A DNA stretch of 64,000 nucleotides, taken from NCBI GenBank assembly GCA_020055645.1, contig CM034546.1, forward strand, positions 122,533,875-122,597,874, in the 5' to 3' direction. The translations under genes and the position numbers were made by a program. Below, one piece after another: positions 1-11,900 of this stretch (its first letter is position 1; each line of letters starts with the position of its first letter). The stretch comes from Tomocerus qinae. Its lineage: Eukaryota; Arthropoda; Collembola; Entomobryomorpha; Tomoceridae. The notes under the pieces are model-generated. The model saw only the letters and a program-made list of their open reading frames with translations. It had not been told where the DNA came from and did no database searches.

Positions 1-2347
1 TATTAGACCCAGGCAAAAGGAAGACAGTCGGAAACCATAGCCTTCACAGTTCACCTAGGTACTATTAGGTATTCTACTAAGTAATGCGTAGGTACTTCGA
101 CATTCGTTTTCCGAGTACCCGATAGCCAAGTGGGGAATTGTGTTTGAAGCAAACAACATTAGGCAACACTTATCCCACTTGAGAACTTCGGGTGGAGGAG
201 GATAGACTAAAGGTGGAAGAGAAAAGCTTCATTAGCTGGCTTTATATAGGTAGTTAGTAACTGTACTTTAGTCACTATAGCTTGTCCTCTGAGGTTTCGT
301 GATGAATACTCAGTTGAAAGATGGGGAATGTCCGATGGCAAATTACAACATCCAATCTATGCAATTGCGACTTTCATTATATTAACAGTTGACACAGTCT
401 AGTCGACCCAATTGTTCTTGGCCATAAAATGAAGACATCTTAGCAGTCATTCTACGCTTTTACTTCCGTAAATACATTACTATCCATTACATACAAAAAT
501 TCTGGTCACAAATCCGTTCTCTGGAATTACAGTGAATGAATAGGAGACTCCTTCAGTTTCATCAAACGGAATACTTAGCATCATTTACAAAAGTCACGTG
601 CCCTTTCATTAAATGAAGTTACAGAGAAAATAACAACCTAGAACTCTATGTAATCCAATACTCCGGGGAATGTTATGCACTGAGGATGTAGTAGTCTTGT
701 AAAACTAGAATCTACGTAGACAAACCAAATGAATATAACTATGTGTTAGTACAGTGAGATTGGAGGAAAATATATTATATATTATATACATTCCATAATA
801 TTATGTATAATACAAACACATAGATACTCAAGACTAGCAAAGACACAAAAAGACATTAATTGTACATGGAGTGAACTAAAGATCACGAAAAGTTGTAGAA
901 ATCGCAGAAAACTCTCATTTTCATAAAATGTCCTCATTCCCAACATCTTGTACTACCTACCTAGTGTAATTGAATGTAACCAGTTTTATCCAGTTTTATC
1001 CAGTTACTAAAAAGGATTTTGTTTTGCATCTCTTTATAGAAATGCCTCACAAAGCTTCATTTTCACTTTTACCAGCATGGATATTATTTTATAATGATTC
1101 GACTGAATTTTAATAATATCCGTAAGACGAAACATAAATTATAGGTACTAATTGGGTTTCACAAGAAACCATTAGACTTCTATTCTGGACCAGTTTGTGT
1201 TCAAAGAATGAGGATAAAGGAAAGTCATTAAAACTAAAAACTGTTTGCAAGTGCGATCTCAACTTAAACCGATGTCTCCTGCTGTGCTTTATTTAGGCTT
1301 ATAATTTATCTGTTGGTTAACTCGTACAATATTGCAGCATCAGCATCCAATAAATCCTAACTTAAATATTGTTGCAAGTTATTGATAAAGTTGGAAGAGT
1401 GTTGCAAGCAAAGTCAGTCAGGAAATGTCAAAATCAAGGATGAGATTTTTGAATAAAATTGACAAAGAGTATCTAAAGATTTCTTAGGAACCTAGTTTTC
1501 AATAGCTGCTAGAATTCAAATTCATTCATTGAAAATGTGTTCTTGAAAATACCTATTCATTACATAAGCTGTGGGAGTATTGAAAATAGAATCAACATTT
1601 GAACAAATCACTATAAATGAAATGTATTCAAAATGCCGTGAACTGCCTAAGTTTCCAGCCCATTGCTCTTCAACGTCAATATACTAAAAATAGACCATAA
1701 ATTCCCGCAACCACATTATTTACGTTTAATGATTTTTCAATATCTCCTTCCGCAGTCGTGCTTCGCTCGTTATCTATTATAGACACTTCTCTCGTTTAAA
1801 AGATATATTGCCAGCTTCACTTATTTAGATACACATCTATATATTATACGCAGAGATCGTATTAGAAATGATTCATGTAGATTTTACAAATAACTTTTTA
1901 AAGAAAGGCTTCACGGACTTAAGCCCTGAAATCAAAGAAAAGGAATTTTGGCTGAAGTAAGGCTGAGGGAAAATTTTTTTAAATCGCGCCATGAAATACA
2001 CAGGGCAAACTTTCCCGCTTTCGAGGGACCTAACCTAACCTAATTAATTAAAACAATAACATTGATATGTTACCATTTTCCCTCTGCCTTACTCGAGCCG
2101 GAATTTTTTTTTAAAACAGCAAAAATTTTCGCTTTTCGCGCGATTAATTTTTATTTTAAGTTGTTTTTGACTCATTTTTGTCAAAAAATGCCACCGAAAC
2201 TTAATACTGCTAGATTGTTATACAAAATATGTACCCTAGCAGAAAAGTATGTATTGTTTAGTGCTATCTGTAATTACACATGGAATAGTTTCTCCTTGAT
2301 GTGGAACGTGTATTTAATAACAGAAGGGTTTGAATGGTAATTTTCAG
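1..2347 (+). other. Intron of receptor A, 3' portion
   Basis: This stretch precedes the first visible exon of receptor A. By comparison with receptor B, whose equivalent intron is 4.2 kb, it is the intron between the exon for TM4-TM5 and the first part of ICL3, and the exon for the rest of ICL3 and TM6. I found no match to the TM4-TM5 exon here, so the first half of the gene must lie left of position 1. It ends in a pyrimidine-containing tract and a TTTTCAG acceptor at 2341-2347. The only recognisable content is one MITE at 1950-2099. The rest is AT-rich and featureless to me. Confidence 0.6.
1950..2099 (-). mobile_element. MITE family 1, copy 1 (GGTTGAAGTAAGG ends)
   Basis: About 150 bp, with a left end GGCTGAAGTAAGGC and a right end complementary to GGCTCGAGTAAGGC. 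It is flanked by a perfect 8-bp target duplication, GGAATTTT, at 1942-1949 and 2100-2107. The interior (TCGCGCC, then CCTAACCTAACCTAA) is the reverse complement of the copies at 8511 and 32991. An 8-bp duplication with short inverted ends is typical of hAT-type non-autonomous elements. It lies in an intron of receptor A. Confidence 0.8.
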
Positions 2348-2549
2348 GGGACAAGGGAGACATTACTTCATTAAACTCTGCCGGAACTGTTACATCGATG
2401 GAGTCATCAAGGACAAGACGTTGCTATCATTTGGGATCAGCTGCAGCCACTTTGATGGCCCGAGCCAAACGTAGAACATTAAGACTGACGCTTGTCATTG
2501 TGATAGCTTTCGTATTTTGCTGGACTCCCTACGTAGTGATCACTTTATG
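2348..2549 (+). CDS. Receptor A exon: end of ICL3 and TM6
   Basis: The acceptor TTTTCAG ends at 2347 and the donor GTAACT starts at 2550. The exon enters in phase 1 and leaves in phase 2, splitting a Trp codon as in receptor B. A Ser/Thr/Arg-rich loop runs into AKRRTLRLT, the hydrophobic TM6 and CWTPY. Confidence 0.85.
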
Positions 2550-3031
2550 GTAACTTTCTTATACAACTCTTCCCATCCTACAAACCTTATGCAATTTAAT
2601 TAAATGTTACAAATCGGGTTATATCGTTGCCTGTAAATATCTCCATTATTTAAGAGCGTATATGTTTGGCTGTGTACAAGTTAATGCTCAAAGACAAATA
2701 TAAAGTGAATATTATTTTCCACAGGTACATGTTTGACAGGGAAGGTGCAACTAAAGTGGACCCAAGAATTCAAGATGTTTTATTCTTATTCGCAGTTAGC
2801 AACTCTACAATAAATGTAATTCAATTTAATCCATCTCATTAACTTTCTCTTACTTTCTCTGTAAAAATATTCATGTATGAGGATATCTGACATTCTTGGT
2901 CTTTATTTTTGCAGCCAATAATTTATGGATCGTACACAAGACAGAACACAAGTGGACCATTAGAAAAATGTTTACGTTGCGGAAATAAAAAACGAACTTC
3001 CGAGTTTCTTCCTATAACTTCAGTTATTTGA
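2348..3031 (+). CDS. Receptor A: GnRH/AKH/corazonin-type GPCR, 3' end (partial)
   Basis: This is the C-terminal part of a class A peptide-hormone GPCR, a cell-surface receptor. The exons are 2348-2549, 2725-2815 and 2915-3031, with GT-AG introns of 175 and 99 nt. Exon 1 encodes the end of the third intracellular loop and TM6 with the CWTPY motif. Exon 2 encodes the third extracellular loop and most of TM7, ending in NST-I-N. Exon 3 starts with PIIYG, so the NPxxY motif spans the junction. This CWTPY...NPIIYGSY pattern is typical of the GnRH/AKH/ACP/corazonin receptor superfamily. Entry phase 1, then phases 2 and 0, are identical to receptor B, and TM6-TM7 is about 70% identical by eye, so the two are tandem paralogs. 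The short tail contains a CLRC cysteine pair that could be palmitoylated. The first stop is TGA at 3029-3031, but the frame reopens after it (separate entry). The family call is firm; the ligand subtype is not. Confidence 0.88.
2725..2815 (+). CDS. Receptor A exon: ECL3 and TM7
   Basis: This 91-nt exon lies between acceptor TTTCCACAG and donor GTAATT. It encodes Trp-Tyr-Met-Phe-Asp at the top of TM7 and ends with the Asn of NPxxY in phase 0. Its length is identical to the matching exon of receptor B. Confidence 0.85.
2915..3031 (+). CDS. Receptor A last exon: NPIIY and cytoplasmic tail
   Basis: The acceptor TTTTTGCAG ends at 2914. The exon opens with PIIYGSY, followed by a 31-residue tail rich in basic residues with a CLRC motif, and closes with TGA at 3029-3031. 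The stop is followed by C, the tetranucleotide context most often associated with leaky termination. Confidence 0.85.
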   Translation, partial: PIIYGSYTRQNTSGPLEKCLRCGNKKRTSEFLPITSVI

Positions 3032-3271
3032 CGACAAAGAGTGCAGCAGCGTCAGCATACTCTTCAATGTATTAACAAAATTGTGTCCATCAGTGGAGAC
3101 GTCTGCCGCGCCCCTCAGTCATGTCCTGTTGGTCTTATGGCTGGATCCGGCTTGCACAGCGGTCCTTCCGACCAACCTTGTCCAGATCTCATTCCTCATA
3201 GAAACAGATCCTTGAATCACATTTCCAATACTCCAGACTTGGTGCTCAAATCTTTAAATCTCACTTTGTGA
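3032..3271 (+). other. In-frame open frame after receptor A stop (possible readthrough extension)
   Basis: Directly after the TGA of receptor A the same frame stays open for 79 codons until a second TGA at 3269-3271. The segment is clearly more GC-rich than its surroundings and uses codons much like the receptor exons. The translation is rich in Ser, Pro, Cys, Gln and Leu and would be cytoplasmic; I recognise no domain in it. It could be a true extension made by UGA-C readthrough or by alternative splicing around the stop. It could also be a former longer tail cut by a recent nonsense mutation, or a 3' UTR that is open by chance. Receptor B has no comparable extension. Confidence 0.4.
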
Positions 3272-4485
3272 ATCTGAAGAACATGCTGACGATCATCCTC
3301 CAGCCTCATGCAGTTGACTCTCTGTTATATACTCCATTTATATACAACTAAACAATACTCATGTTAATTTTAGATCAACTTTGTATAAACAAGTTTATTT
3401 TCATAAACTTATACAAGATTGCTTTATGAGCCCGTCTGGACAAATAAGATGTTATTACATTTCATGCATGAGCTAAAAGCACAAAAAATTCCTATTATTG
3501 CGAAACCAACATTACTAAAAATTGATTAAAAATGTAAAATGACCAAACGTAACTGCCCGACAGCAAGTTTGATAACATTTTGTATCTAATTGCTAGTGAA
3601 GTAGTTATGCGAATGTAAAGTGTATAACTGTTAGAAAAAGTATTACTGAAACCAGATACTTAAGAATATTTCAACTGTTATCTAATTGTCGTAATTGTTA
3701 TCTAATAAGTTATTATGTTCTGTACCTACTCTGTAGTACTTCGGATTTAAGTCATAGACTAAACGTATGGAAAAATGTTGTTTTTTCTTACTTGTGAAAG
3801 TTTAATCTATGGATTGTGTGAGCTTGGACTATATCTCATCAGTACTACTTTCTGTAAGAAAGTATAGCATGCCAGTCAATTTATTCATCTTAAATAATAC
3901 AATTAAAAGAGTAATGTACCTTATACCCTATCCAATATCTTCTGCCAAACATAATTGCCCCATTTGCAATATCTTAGATTTATTGCATGTAATCCTTTAC
4001 AATACTCATTCATGCACTACAGAAATAAAATCTATAGGCATAACAAACTAGGCGATCTATCTGTATACCTACAATTAGGATGAAACTTGTGGAGTTGCGT
4101 TTGGCTACTCTTTTAGGTTGTTTTCTGTGTTTCATTCGATTCAGATAGGTGTGTGCAAATATTTCAATTCCTGGGGCGATATGGACAGCAGAACAGACAG
4201 ATCAACAGATCAGACATTCCAGGAAATATACTATTTAATAATGTATACCCTTTAATCATCTACAGTTGATGTGGTAAAAAATAATCCTCTATGATTAAAA
4301 TCGATGATGTGATGTGATGTTTGATGTATAGCTTGATATGAATTTGATGTGATGTTTGATGTCGACATCAAGTGGACATCAGTGTTATTTGTGAGGGATT
4401 AAAACAGTGTTGTGTAATACTATGAAGTAATAGTTAATATACATAAGTTTCTATATTCTGTCCACGATTCAGTCTATAAATTATT
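3272..4485. other. 3' flank of receptor A, no gene seen
   Basis: AT-rich sequence. AATAAA at 4024-4029 is one possible polyadenylation signal for receptor A, but several others occur further on. A short GATGT-type low-complexity run lies at about 4302-4382. The open frame at 3809-4051 has no recognisable features. Confidence 0.4.
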
Positions 4486-4695
4486 TTAGCAGCGGAGCTT
4501 ATATTGGCTTAAAAAATTCATTAAGAGTAAACCTACACCAGATTGAATGAAGAAACTCAAAGAGATCACGGATACTCGGAATTTCATTAGATGCTTCGCC
4601 TGGCTTCAAGGAAATTTAATATTGGTCAAGCATAGAGGCCAGAATTGATTTCACCTGAGTAATGGATCCCACCTGTTCGTAAGCTCCGCTGGTAA
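4486..4695. mobile_element. MITE-like element with AGCGGAGC inverted ends
   Basis: A left end TTAGCAGCGGAGCTTA (4486-4501) and a right end TAAGCTCCGCTGGTAA (4680-4695) are inverted copies with one mismatch. They bound about 210 bp with no coding capacity. I see no convincing target duplication. A GGCGGAGC core also occurs near both ends of the hairpin at 31118-31276, so the two may be related. Confidence 0.5.
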
Positions 4696-6149
4696 TATAT
4701 TAATCAATTTAAAATTATATAAGTGTAAGTCCAAAAATAAGTAAGAAATACCCCTTTAAATGTTATATTTAATAAGAAATACCTTGTAAGCATATGAAAT
4801 TAAATGTATAATAAATGCCTGTTAGAAATGTATCTAGATACTAGATACCTATTGTACAGAGCTTTTAGGAATGCGACCGAAACGAGACCTATTCTAATCT
4901 TTGTATAATTCCGGTTAGATTCGCTAAACCTTATTGACAATGTCTACGTATACTGAATAAATGAAATACATATGAGAATAAAGATACTCAAGCTTTTGTT
5001 TGATTGATGCTTTCTTAGAATTCATATGTCACGGGAAAGTAGCTACAGTACATCTATCATAATTAAATTCCTTGGTTATTGACTTTCTACGCCTACGCCC
5101 GCTGCTTGATTCGTATTTTATCAACCATTGACCAAACCTTTCATCAGCTGATGTCTCATATTATGTAAGACGGATTAGGTAGATATTTACCTTTCTATTT
5201 ATCTTAAAAACATGTTAATTCATTAGTCCAATTACATGGAATTAGGAATTTGGAAATGACAGAATTAGGAGTAAGTGAAGTACTGAACTTTGTTTGATTT
5301 GTTGAAGTTTGAACTTTCCACCTCTATTTTCTAGGAAAAACTTGACACCTATACATTGATGCGAGAAAATTAAGTTCTCGGTACTACTTCTCATGTCTTG
5401 CCTGACAATTAAGAAAAACTTGAAAACTAAAGTTTAGGTTGTAAAAAAAGTTCTTCAGAACTAAAAAAACGTGGATTTTGGTCGCATGTCAGATAGATAT
5501 GGGAAAACTGGCAATCAAAAAGTGGACAACAAATTTTTTCAACGGAAATTGATATTTAGACAGTGTGAATGCTGGAAACAGCTAGAACTTTTTTCCTTAC
5601 GGAGAAAATATTATGTCAGGAACTATCTATTGAATTGATTTTCATTAGCCATTGAAGTGAAATGCATGCACTCTGTAAAATTGCTTCTGGAAATTTAACC
5701 TTCAGGCAAATAAATAACTATAAATGCATCTGACTCAAGAAGTCTCACAACTTCATTTCATGAGCACATCCCACGGGAATGACATTCAGGATGCAGTATA
5801 AATTGTAAGCTATAAAGCAAACTGCATCGTAATTTATTAGGAACAATAAATAATTGTTTACATTGCATTGTACCTAAAAAGAAACTTTCCTGTACTTGTA
5901 TTTCCCCTGTGACTTTATTTCCCTCCGACTGTATTTCTCATTTGCCTTGAAATGTTTGTTGTATTGCGGTGATTACTGCTACAGAAGTATTGGTGCGTAT
6001 TATAGTGTGTCTAAAATGACATACCTCCTCCTGCTTCCTATAGCTTTCGACGAACCGGAACCAGAACTAACTTACTTATGTATTTGTGCAACCTTTGTAA
6101 TACGTTCTTACTCTAAATACTTCACCCGACGATTTTATTGAAATTCTTT
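4696..6149. other. Intergenic, no gene seen
   Basis: AT-rich DNA without a supported exon. The open frame at 5896-6141 shows no conserved motif and is probably chance. Confidence 0.4.
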
Positions 6150-7318
6150 AAAGGCTCGCTGGCTCGGCTCACCCAATTGAGAGGATTTTCCCGCTATTTG
6201 TATTTTAAACCAACGGGCTTCTTAAATATTAGAGTTTTTCAGCGAGTCGAGCAGGGTCATGGCTCGATTCAGCAAAATATTTTTTAATGATTGACTCGGC
6301 TCGGAAAAATAATTTTTGAATAGCTAGGTTAGGCAAAATCTTTTTTGAATGGCTCGGTTAGGCAAAATCTTTTTTGAATGGCTCGGTTAGGCAAAATCTT
6401 TTTTGAATGGCTCGGTTAGGCAAAATCTTTTTTGAATGGCTCGGTTTGGCAAAATCTTTTTTGAATGGCTCGGTTAGGCAAAATCTTTTTTGAATGGCTC
6501 GGTTAGGCAAAATCTTTTTTGAATGGCTCGGTTAGGCAAAATCTTTTTTGAAAGGCTCGGCTAGGCTCGAATCGGCTCGGAAAAATATTTTTTAATGACT
6601 GGCTCGGCTTGCCAAAATATTTTTTAATGATAGACTCGGCTCGGCTCAGCAAAATATTTTTTTAACGATTGGCTCGGTTAGGCAAAATCTTTTTTGAATG
6701 GCTGGCTAGGCTCGAATCGGCTCGGAAAAATATTTTTTAATGACTGGCTAGGCTCGGCAAAATATTTTTTGAATGGCTGGCTAGGCTCGGCAAAATATTT
6801 TTTGAATGGCTGGCTAGGCTCGGTCGGCCAAAATATTTTTTGAATGGTTGGCTAGGCTCGGCTTGCCAAAATATTTTTTAATGATTGACTTGGCTCGGCT
6901 TGCCAAAATATTTTTTAATGATAGACTCGGCTCGGCTCAACAAAATATTTTTTTAACGATTGGCTCGGCTCGGCAAAATATTTTTTGAATGGCTGGCTAG
7001 GCTCGAATCGGCTCGGAAAAATATTTTTAATGACTGGCTCGGCTCGACAAAATATTTTTTGAATGGCTGGCTAGGCTCGGCTCGCCAAAATATATTTTGA
7101 ATGGCTGGCTAGGCTCGGCTCGCCAAAATATTTTTTGATTGGCTGGCTAGGCTCGGCTCACCAAAATATTTTTTGAATGGCTGGATAGGCTCGGCTTGCC
7201 AAAATATTTTTTAATGATTGACTCGGCCTGGTTCGGTAAAATATTTTTTAACGATTGGCTCGGCTCGGCAAAATATTTTTTGAATGGCTGGCTAGGCTCG
7301 GCTCGAATCCATAGTACG
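6150..7318. repeat. Degenerate minisatellite, 29-bp core and longer variants
   Basis: A head-to-tail array of units built from a GC-rich block (GGCTCGG, GGCTAGG) and a block ending in CAAAAT(C/A)TTTTTTGAAT. About eight nearly identical 29-bp units (GGCTCGGTTAGG then CAAAATCTTTTTTGAAT) occupy roughly 6325-6560. The remainder consists of longer, diverged variants with GGCTGGCTAGGCTCGGC and AATATTTTTTAATGA blocks. The homogeneous core beside degenerate flanks fits recent expansion by unequal exchange or slippage. A minus-strand open frame at 7147-7545 runs into the array only because the unit happens to lack stops there. Confidence 0.9.
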
Positions 7319-8510
7319 CCCAGATTCATCATGTAGCGAATACATCTGTAGAAAGCAGAAACTGGAGAATTAAATCGTATGATAAATGCCATCGGAGGAG
7401 AAAGAGTGTCGAAAATACTGTCACCGTAGTGTTGTGTACTAATAATTAAAGCACATATTATACCTTCTTTATTCCCTACCCTTTTCTGGCATGTTTCAGT
7501 CACGTCAGGTCTTAGAAATGAAATGTATTCCAAGCACCCTTTCAACTATAGACTGTGTGTACCTACCCATAAATATTTAATAATGAATGATGAAATTGTA
7601 ATTTATATAGCAATCTTTAATTGAAGTGCTTCCTTTTAGTTTCTCGTATACTCTGCCCATGGCAAGAACTCTCAATGTCAGCACCTGTCAACGCTCTAAA
7701 CAAACAAGCTATTTCGGAGAAATACTCAGATATAGGTCATCTCTTAAGAAACTGTCATTTCTACCCATGTTGCCAGAGGTGGAGTGAGACATAATTTTTT
7801 GAACAGATTTGCACAACATCTCTACTACTTCTGTACAAATCCCATTAGTCTCTCTCCAACTTATCTAGTCCACCACTCTAGCAATCTAGGTATGCATATG
7901 TATTAAATATCCGAGAAAAGGTTCTGGTAACTCTTAACAAACAGTGACGGCTAATCAATTACCGAGTCCCACACTATTACCTACGCCCTACACTTCTACG
8001 CACGACAAGAAGATTGAAATTTAAATCACCAGACTACCTGCTCTCACTATTCTATGTCTAGACTCTAGACTAATGTAATATTTTAGTACATCGGAATGTA
8101 ACGCAGTCTACCGAGTTAACAAAGTAATCTCTGCTCTGCTACTTCCAATTTACACAATGAACAATAGAAACTCCACTATTTTACTTAGGGTTTTCTTCGG
8201 ATTCTATTCCGAGTAGAACATCAGGAACGTTATTGCATTGCAAGTCAAAAGCAATCTCCAACTTTTCTTACCTTCGTTTCCCTGCATGAAAAATACAATA
8301 TTACTAACAAGTCTTGAGTAAATCATGAACTTACCTTAGCTGTCTGGTGAGTTTAAACCATCAATAAAATTGACAATTTGCCTTCAGAAAATCAAAGTCT
8401 TTCTGAAACTATGGGCTATAAACCTAAGGATGTCATGATTTTACTAGCTGCAGACCTAAAATTTTGAAATAAGTAAATTTCTAGCGACTGGAGATGGTCC
8501 GTACGGATTG
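7319..8510. other. Intergenic, no gene seen
   Basis: AT-rich sequence between the minisatellite and a nested MITE. No supported exon or structured repeat. Confidence 0.4.
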
Positions 8511-8911
8511 GGTTGAAGTAAGGTAGTGGTTACACACATATCCATCAATGTAATTGTTTTAGGCTGTCAATTAACCCGCTTTTATTTTAATGTAATTTGT
8601 CAGTAAAAAGTAGACGTCATTATTTTTAAAATGTTGTCATTATCTTTAATGGAAATTGTCTTCAAAAATTAAAGTAAAATGGCAGGAAATTAATGAAAGT
8701 TGTTAGTAGAATAAAGTACAATATTTAAAGCTACTGACAGAAAAAAAGAAAATTTACATTATTATAATGACAAATTCCATTAAAATAATCCCCAACTTTT
8801 AATATCCCATTGTTTTAGGTTAGGTTAGGTCCCTCCAAAACGGTTTCTGGTATGCTCTATTTATTTCAAGGCGCGATTTTTAAAATGTGCAACCACTAAC
8901 TTACTTCAACC
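8511..8911 (+). mobile_element. MITE family 1, copy 2, interrupted by another insertion
   Basis: It begins with GGTTGAAGTAAGG and ends with TTACTTCAACC. The interior TTAGGTTAGGTCCCTC and GGCGCGATTTTTAAAAT matches copies 1 and 3. It is about 250 bp longer than the other copies because a second element sits at 8564-8819. Without it the copy would be about 145 bp, like its relatives. Confidence 0.75.
8564..8819. mobile_element. Fold-back insertion nested inside MITE family 1 copy 2
   Basis: The 11-mer ATTGTTTTAGG at 8553-8563 is repeated at 8809-8819, as expected for a target duplication around an insert. Within the insert, TTATTTTAATGTAATTTGTC (from 8582) is complementary to GACAAATTCCATTAAAATAA (to 8788), with one mismatch. 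The insert is very AT-rich and non-coding. It must be younger than the MITE it interrupts. Confidence 0.65.
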
Positions 8912-11900
8912 GTGACCTGATTTATACAACTCACGTCAGCTGACGCGTAACGAGCGATTGACCTCATAAAACGTCTCGTTACAAAATTTAGGCAAATTTA
9001 GGCGTTTCATATGAATATGTTAATTCAAACAGTAGAAAAAAAACTCGGTTAAACCGAAAATGAATATATTATGGGTACTAGACAGTTCTGTAGAAATAAT
9101 ATGGTAACTCAATAGCAATACTATTCACTATAGCATTATAAAGTTCTTGTTTCACTATGTAATATCGATAGCTACATTATCAGATTACGACAGATTGGCA
9201 CACAATAGAGATGATATTATTATTTTAGTGAAGCAATGGATGTGAACTCATGCACTTTAAATGTGGGATGATCTTCAAAGACAATTTTATTCCTTTGTGA
9301 ATACCTTTACATGCAAATGACTAGAGTAGGGCTAAGTAGGTTGCAGTAATGTGACAGAAAAGAGATACAACATAGTATAGTGGTTAAGGTCGTGGCATTC
9401 ACAAAAGATATCTCACCATCCTTGCCTTGCCCTTCAGGATTGCCATTCGACCAAGCATGTACTTGATTTGGTTTCTTTTGAATTCAACTAAGACGATTTG
9501 GTACCCACGAAGTGAAAGCGAAAAATATGGGCAAACCATTCCGTTGTGCATTCAAATTAAGACAAGAATGTTAGCGACAAAACTTGAGATCAGAGTTTGG
9601 AAATTGTACATCACTGAGGAAGAGCAAGGGAATTTGCAAGTGACAATAGAAATGTCATTAGGAGTGGCACGGATCTCACTGAGTCTGTGAAAGAGATCCA
9701 TTTAGATTACCGGTGGGAATTGTCAAATTGCCAGTTAGGAAAAAGGATTAGACATTTTGATGTGGATGTCATGATGGTAGAAATCCTGAACTCCGACTCT
9801 TCCAACTGCAACTTTTGCAGTAACTTAATTACAATTTTCTGATGATGACTCTACTTATCTCGTTGGATTAGAAATTAAAACCCAGAGAGATGTGGCATTT
9901 ATCTAGATATCTAGAAACCAAGTCATAGAAAGTGTCTTCAAAGGATCTGCAAACTGCTGAATTACAATTTTCACCGCTAACATGAAGTTGGTTCTGTACC
10001 TGAGAGTGGATTCGGGAGATAGAACTACCTACTTATAATAGCAAACAGGAACAATTCAACGACAAGACGACAATAGTTTCCGTTTCTGCATTGTCCCAGT
10101 AAAGTAGGTCATAGTAGTCTGGTAGAAATAGCTTTCTCTCTCCATCACTCACTCGTACCTTGTACAGCAGCCACACTTTCATTTCGACTGCAACCAAAGT
10201 AAACGCGATTTGATGCTCTGCCACAAAGCAACATCTTGCATCCCAAAGAAAAATATTACAAGCGCAAAAAAAAAGATGCATTACGTTTAAGAATCAACTA
10301 AGTATATTTTCTTCTAGTAAATAATACGGATGTAAGAATTACTAAAAATCTTTACATTTTCTCAAGGACTAGTATTTGCAAATGCCATCGACAAAGCGAT
10401 AGGCATACACCTTCCTTTATATTATATCTACTATGTATTGTTGTACTTGCACAATGCAGACACGTGTACTGATAAAGGGAAAATAGAGTCTTTTCCTCCA
10501 GAACCACCACTCCATGACCACGAGCTTATTTTCTATTTATAGATGCATTCTCAGCTGTATTTTCCTATTGCTTCAAACGAATCGGTTGGATTTTCACATC
10601 CGAACATACTTATGCACTGCTACATGTAAAGGTACTCATTTGCATAATTTAATTCCTTTTCCAATATGCAGTATATATACATGATAATCCCTCCCAGCAA
10701 AATGGATCGAAATGAAAGCGTGCCAATGGTATATACTTATTTTCCAAGGGATTTTTCTAGGCTCACTAATAAGTAAAAATGGCAACACAAAATTGGCAAC
10801 AATTACCTAAATTACAATGAAATTCATTTTGAAAATGTAGCTTGCTAACATTATTGTAATTACAGTTCTTTACCGACTCTAAAAATATACATAAAAGAAA
10901 TTAATCAAAGGGTACATCACTTAGCAAGACTTCGTTCACCCAGATAGGATGATAAATTGGAGATTTATTAGCCATCTATGCTCCGAAATCTTGAAATAGA
11001 ATTGCTCGTCTAGTTATCTTACTGATAACATTGTTTTCTTTGTGCCTTATCATTGACTGCCATAAAATCTTGCAGTTGCTCTTCAAAAAATTGAAACAGT
11101 ATGCAAAACTGTCATCTGACCTAACCGTAGCAGAATTTAACGTATATGAAGCATGTCGTGTTTTTTTGTAAATAATGTGAATGTTTAGTATCGATGCCAG
11201 ATAGTCAGATCGGAGTTTGCATAAAGTAAATAGGAAGAAATGCGATCTTTTCTAGATAGATACACAGAAGATAGGTGAATAATATATCTGAACTAATGTC
11301 TAATTGATTTTACTTGGAAATGCAGCAGTTGACAGTTTTGACATTTGAGGTTGTTTTAGTCTGTAGAGAAGTAAAATATACTATAACGCAAATAGGGTGT
11401 TAATAAAGTTTTAAACGAATTCCAAAAGTGTCGAATCTCTGGGTGGTCCACTTTACAAATGCGTTTTACGTGACCACATGCATTTAACAAACTGATTATT
11501 TACGAATTTAAAGATAATATTTTGATTACAGAGCTCTGTTGGAGTAATTGGAGAGATCAACAAGACTGACATTTAATTGATGCTGGTTCCTGCTTTTAAC
11601 TTGAGTATTTTCATTAGACAAATGGAATCATGGATTCCTAGTTATGGAACTTTCTCTAGACATGAAAGTGGTTTCGACGAGCTTTTGATGATGATCAACG
11701 GTTCTTTATCTAGAGCAGGTAATCCAATCCAGTCAAATTATTGAAGCACTAAAAACGAGACATTTTACCTTTACCAGTGGATGCACACTGCTAAGAAATA
11801 CTGTATCTACTAAAACATGAAATTAGACTGTAATTACTATCTCCTGTCTGCATCAACCAAATTACTAATGGAGTTTTACTAAATGGTAACAAGAGAACAG

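Noticed and set aside
2025-2045. CCTAACCTAACCTAA as an interstitial telomere (TTAGG repeat)
   Set aside because: The motif is GGTTA-based and only two to three units long, and it is part of the family 1 MITE in all three places.
2062-2340. 92-codon open frame just before the receptor A exon
   Set aside because: It lies in the intron, overlaps the end of a MITE and is AT-rich; the true exon starts after TTTTCAG at 2347.
7147-7545. 132-codon minus-strand open frame with repeated Ser/Pro/Lys-Tyr-Phe units
   Set aside because: Its C-terminal part is a translation of the minisatellite and the rest has no motif or splice context.
9373-9450. tRNA-like stretch AGTATAGTGGTTAAGG with a weak downstream B-box-like sequence
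   Set aside because: I could not draw an acceptor stem or anticodon arm; perhaps an old tRNA-derived SINE fragment, but unsupported.
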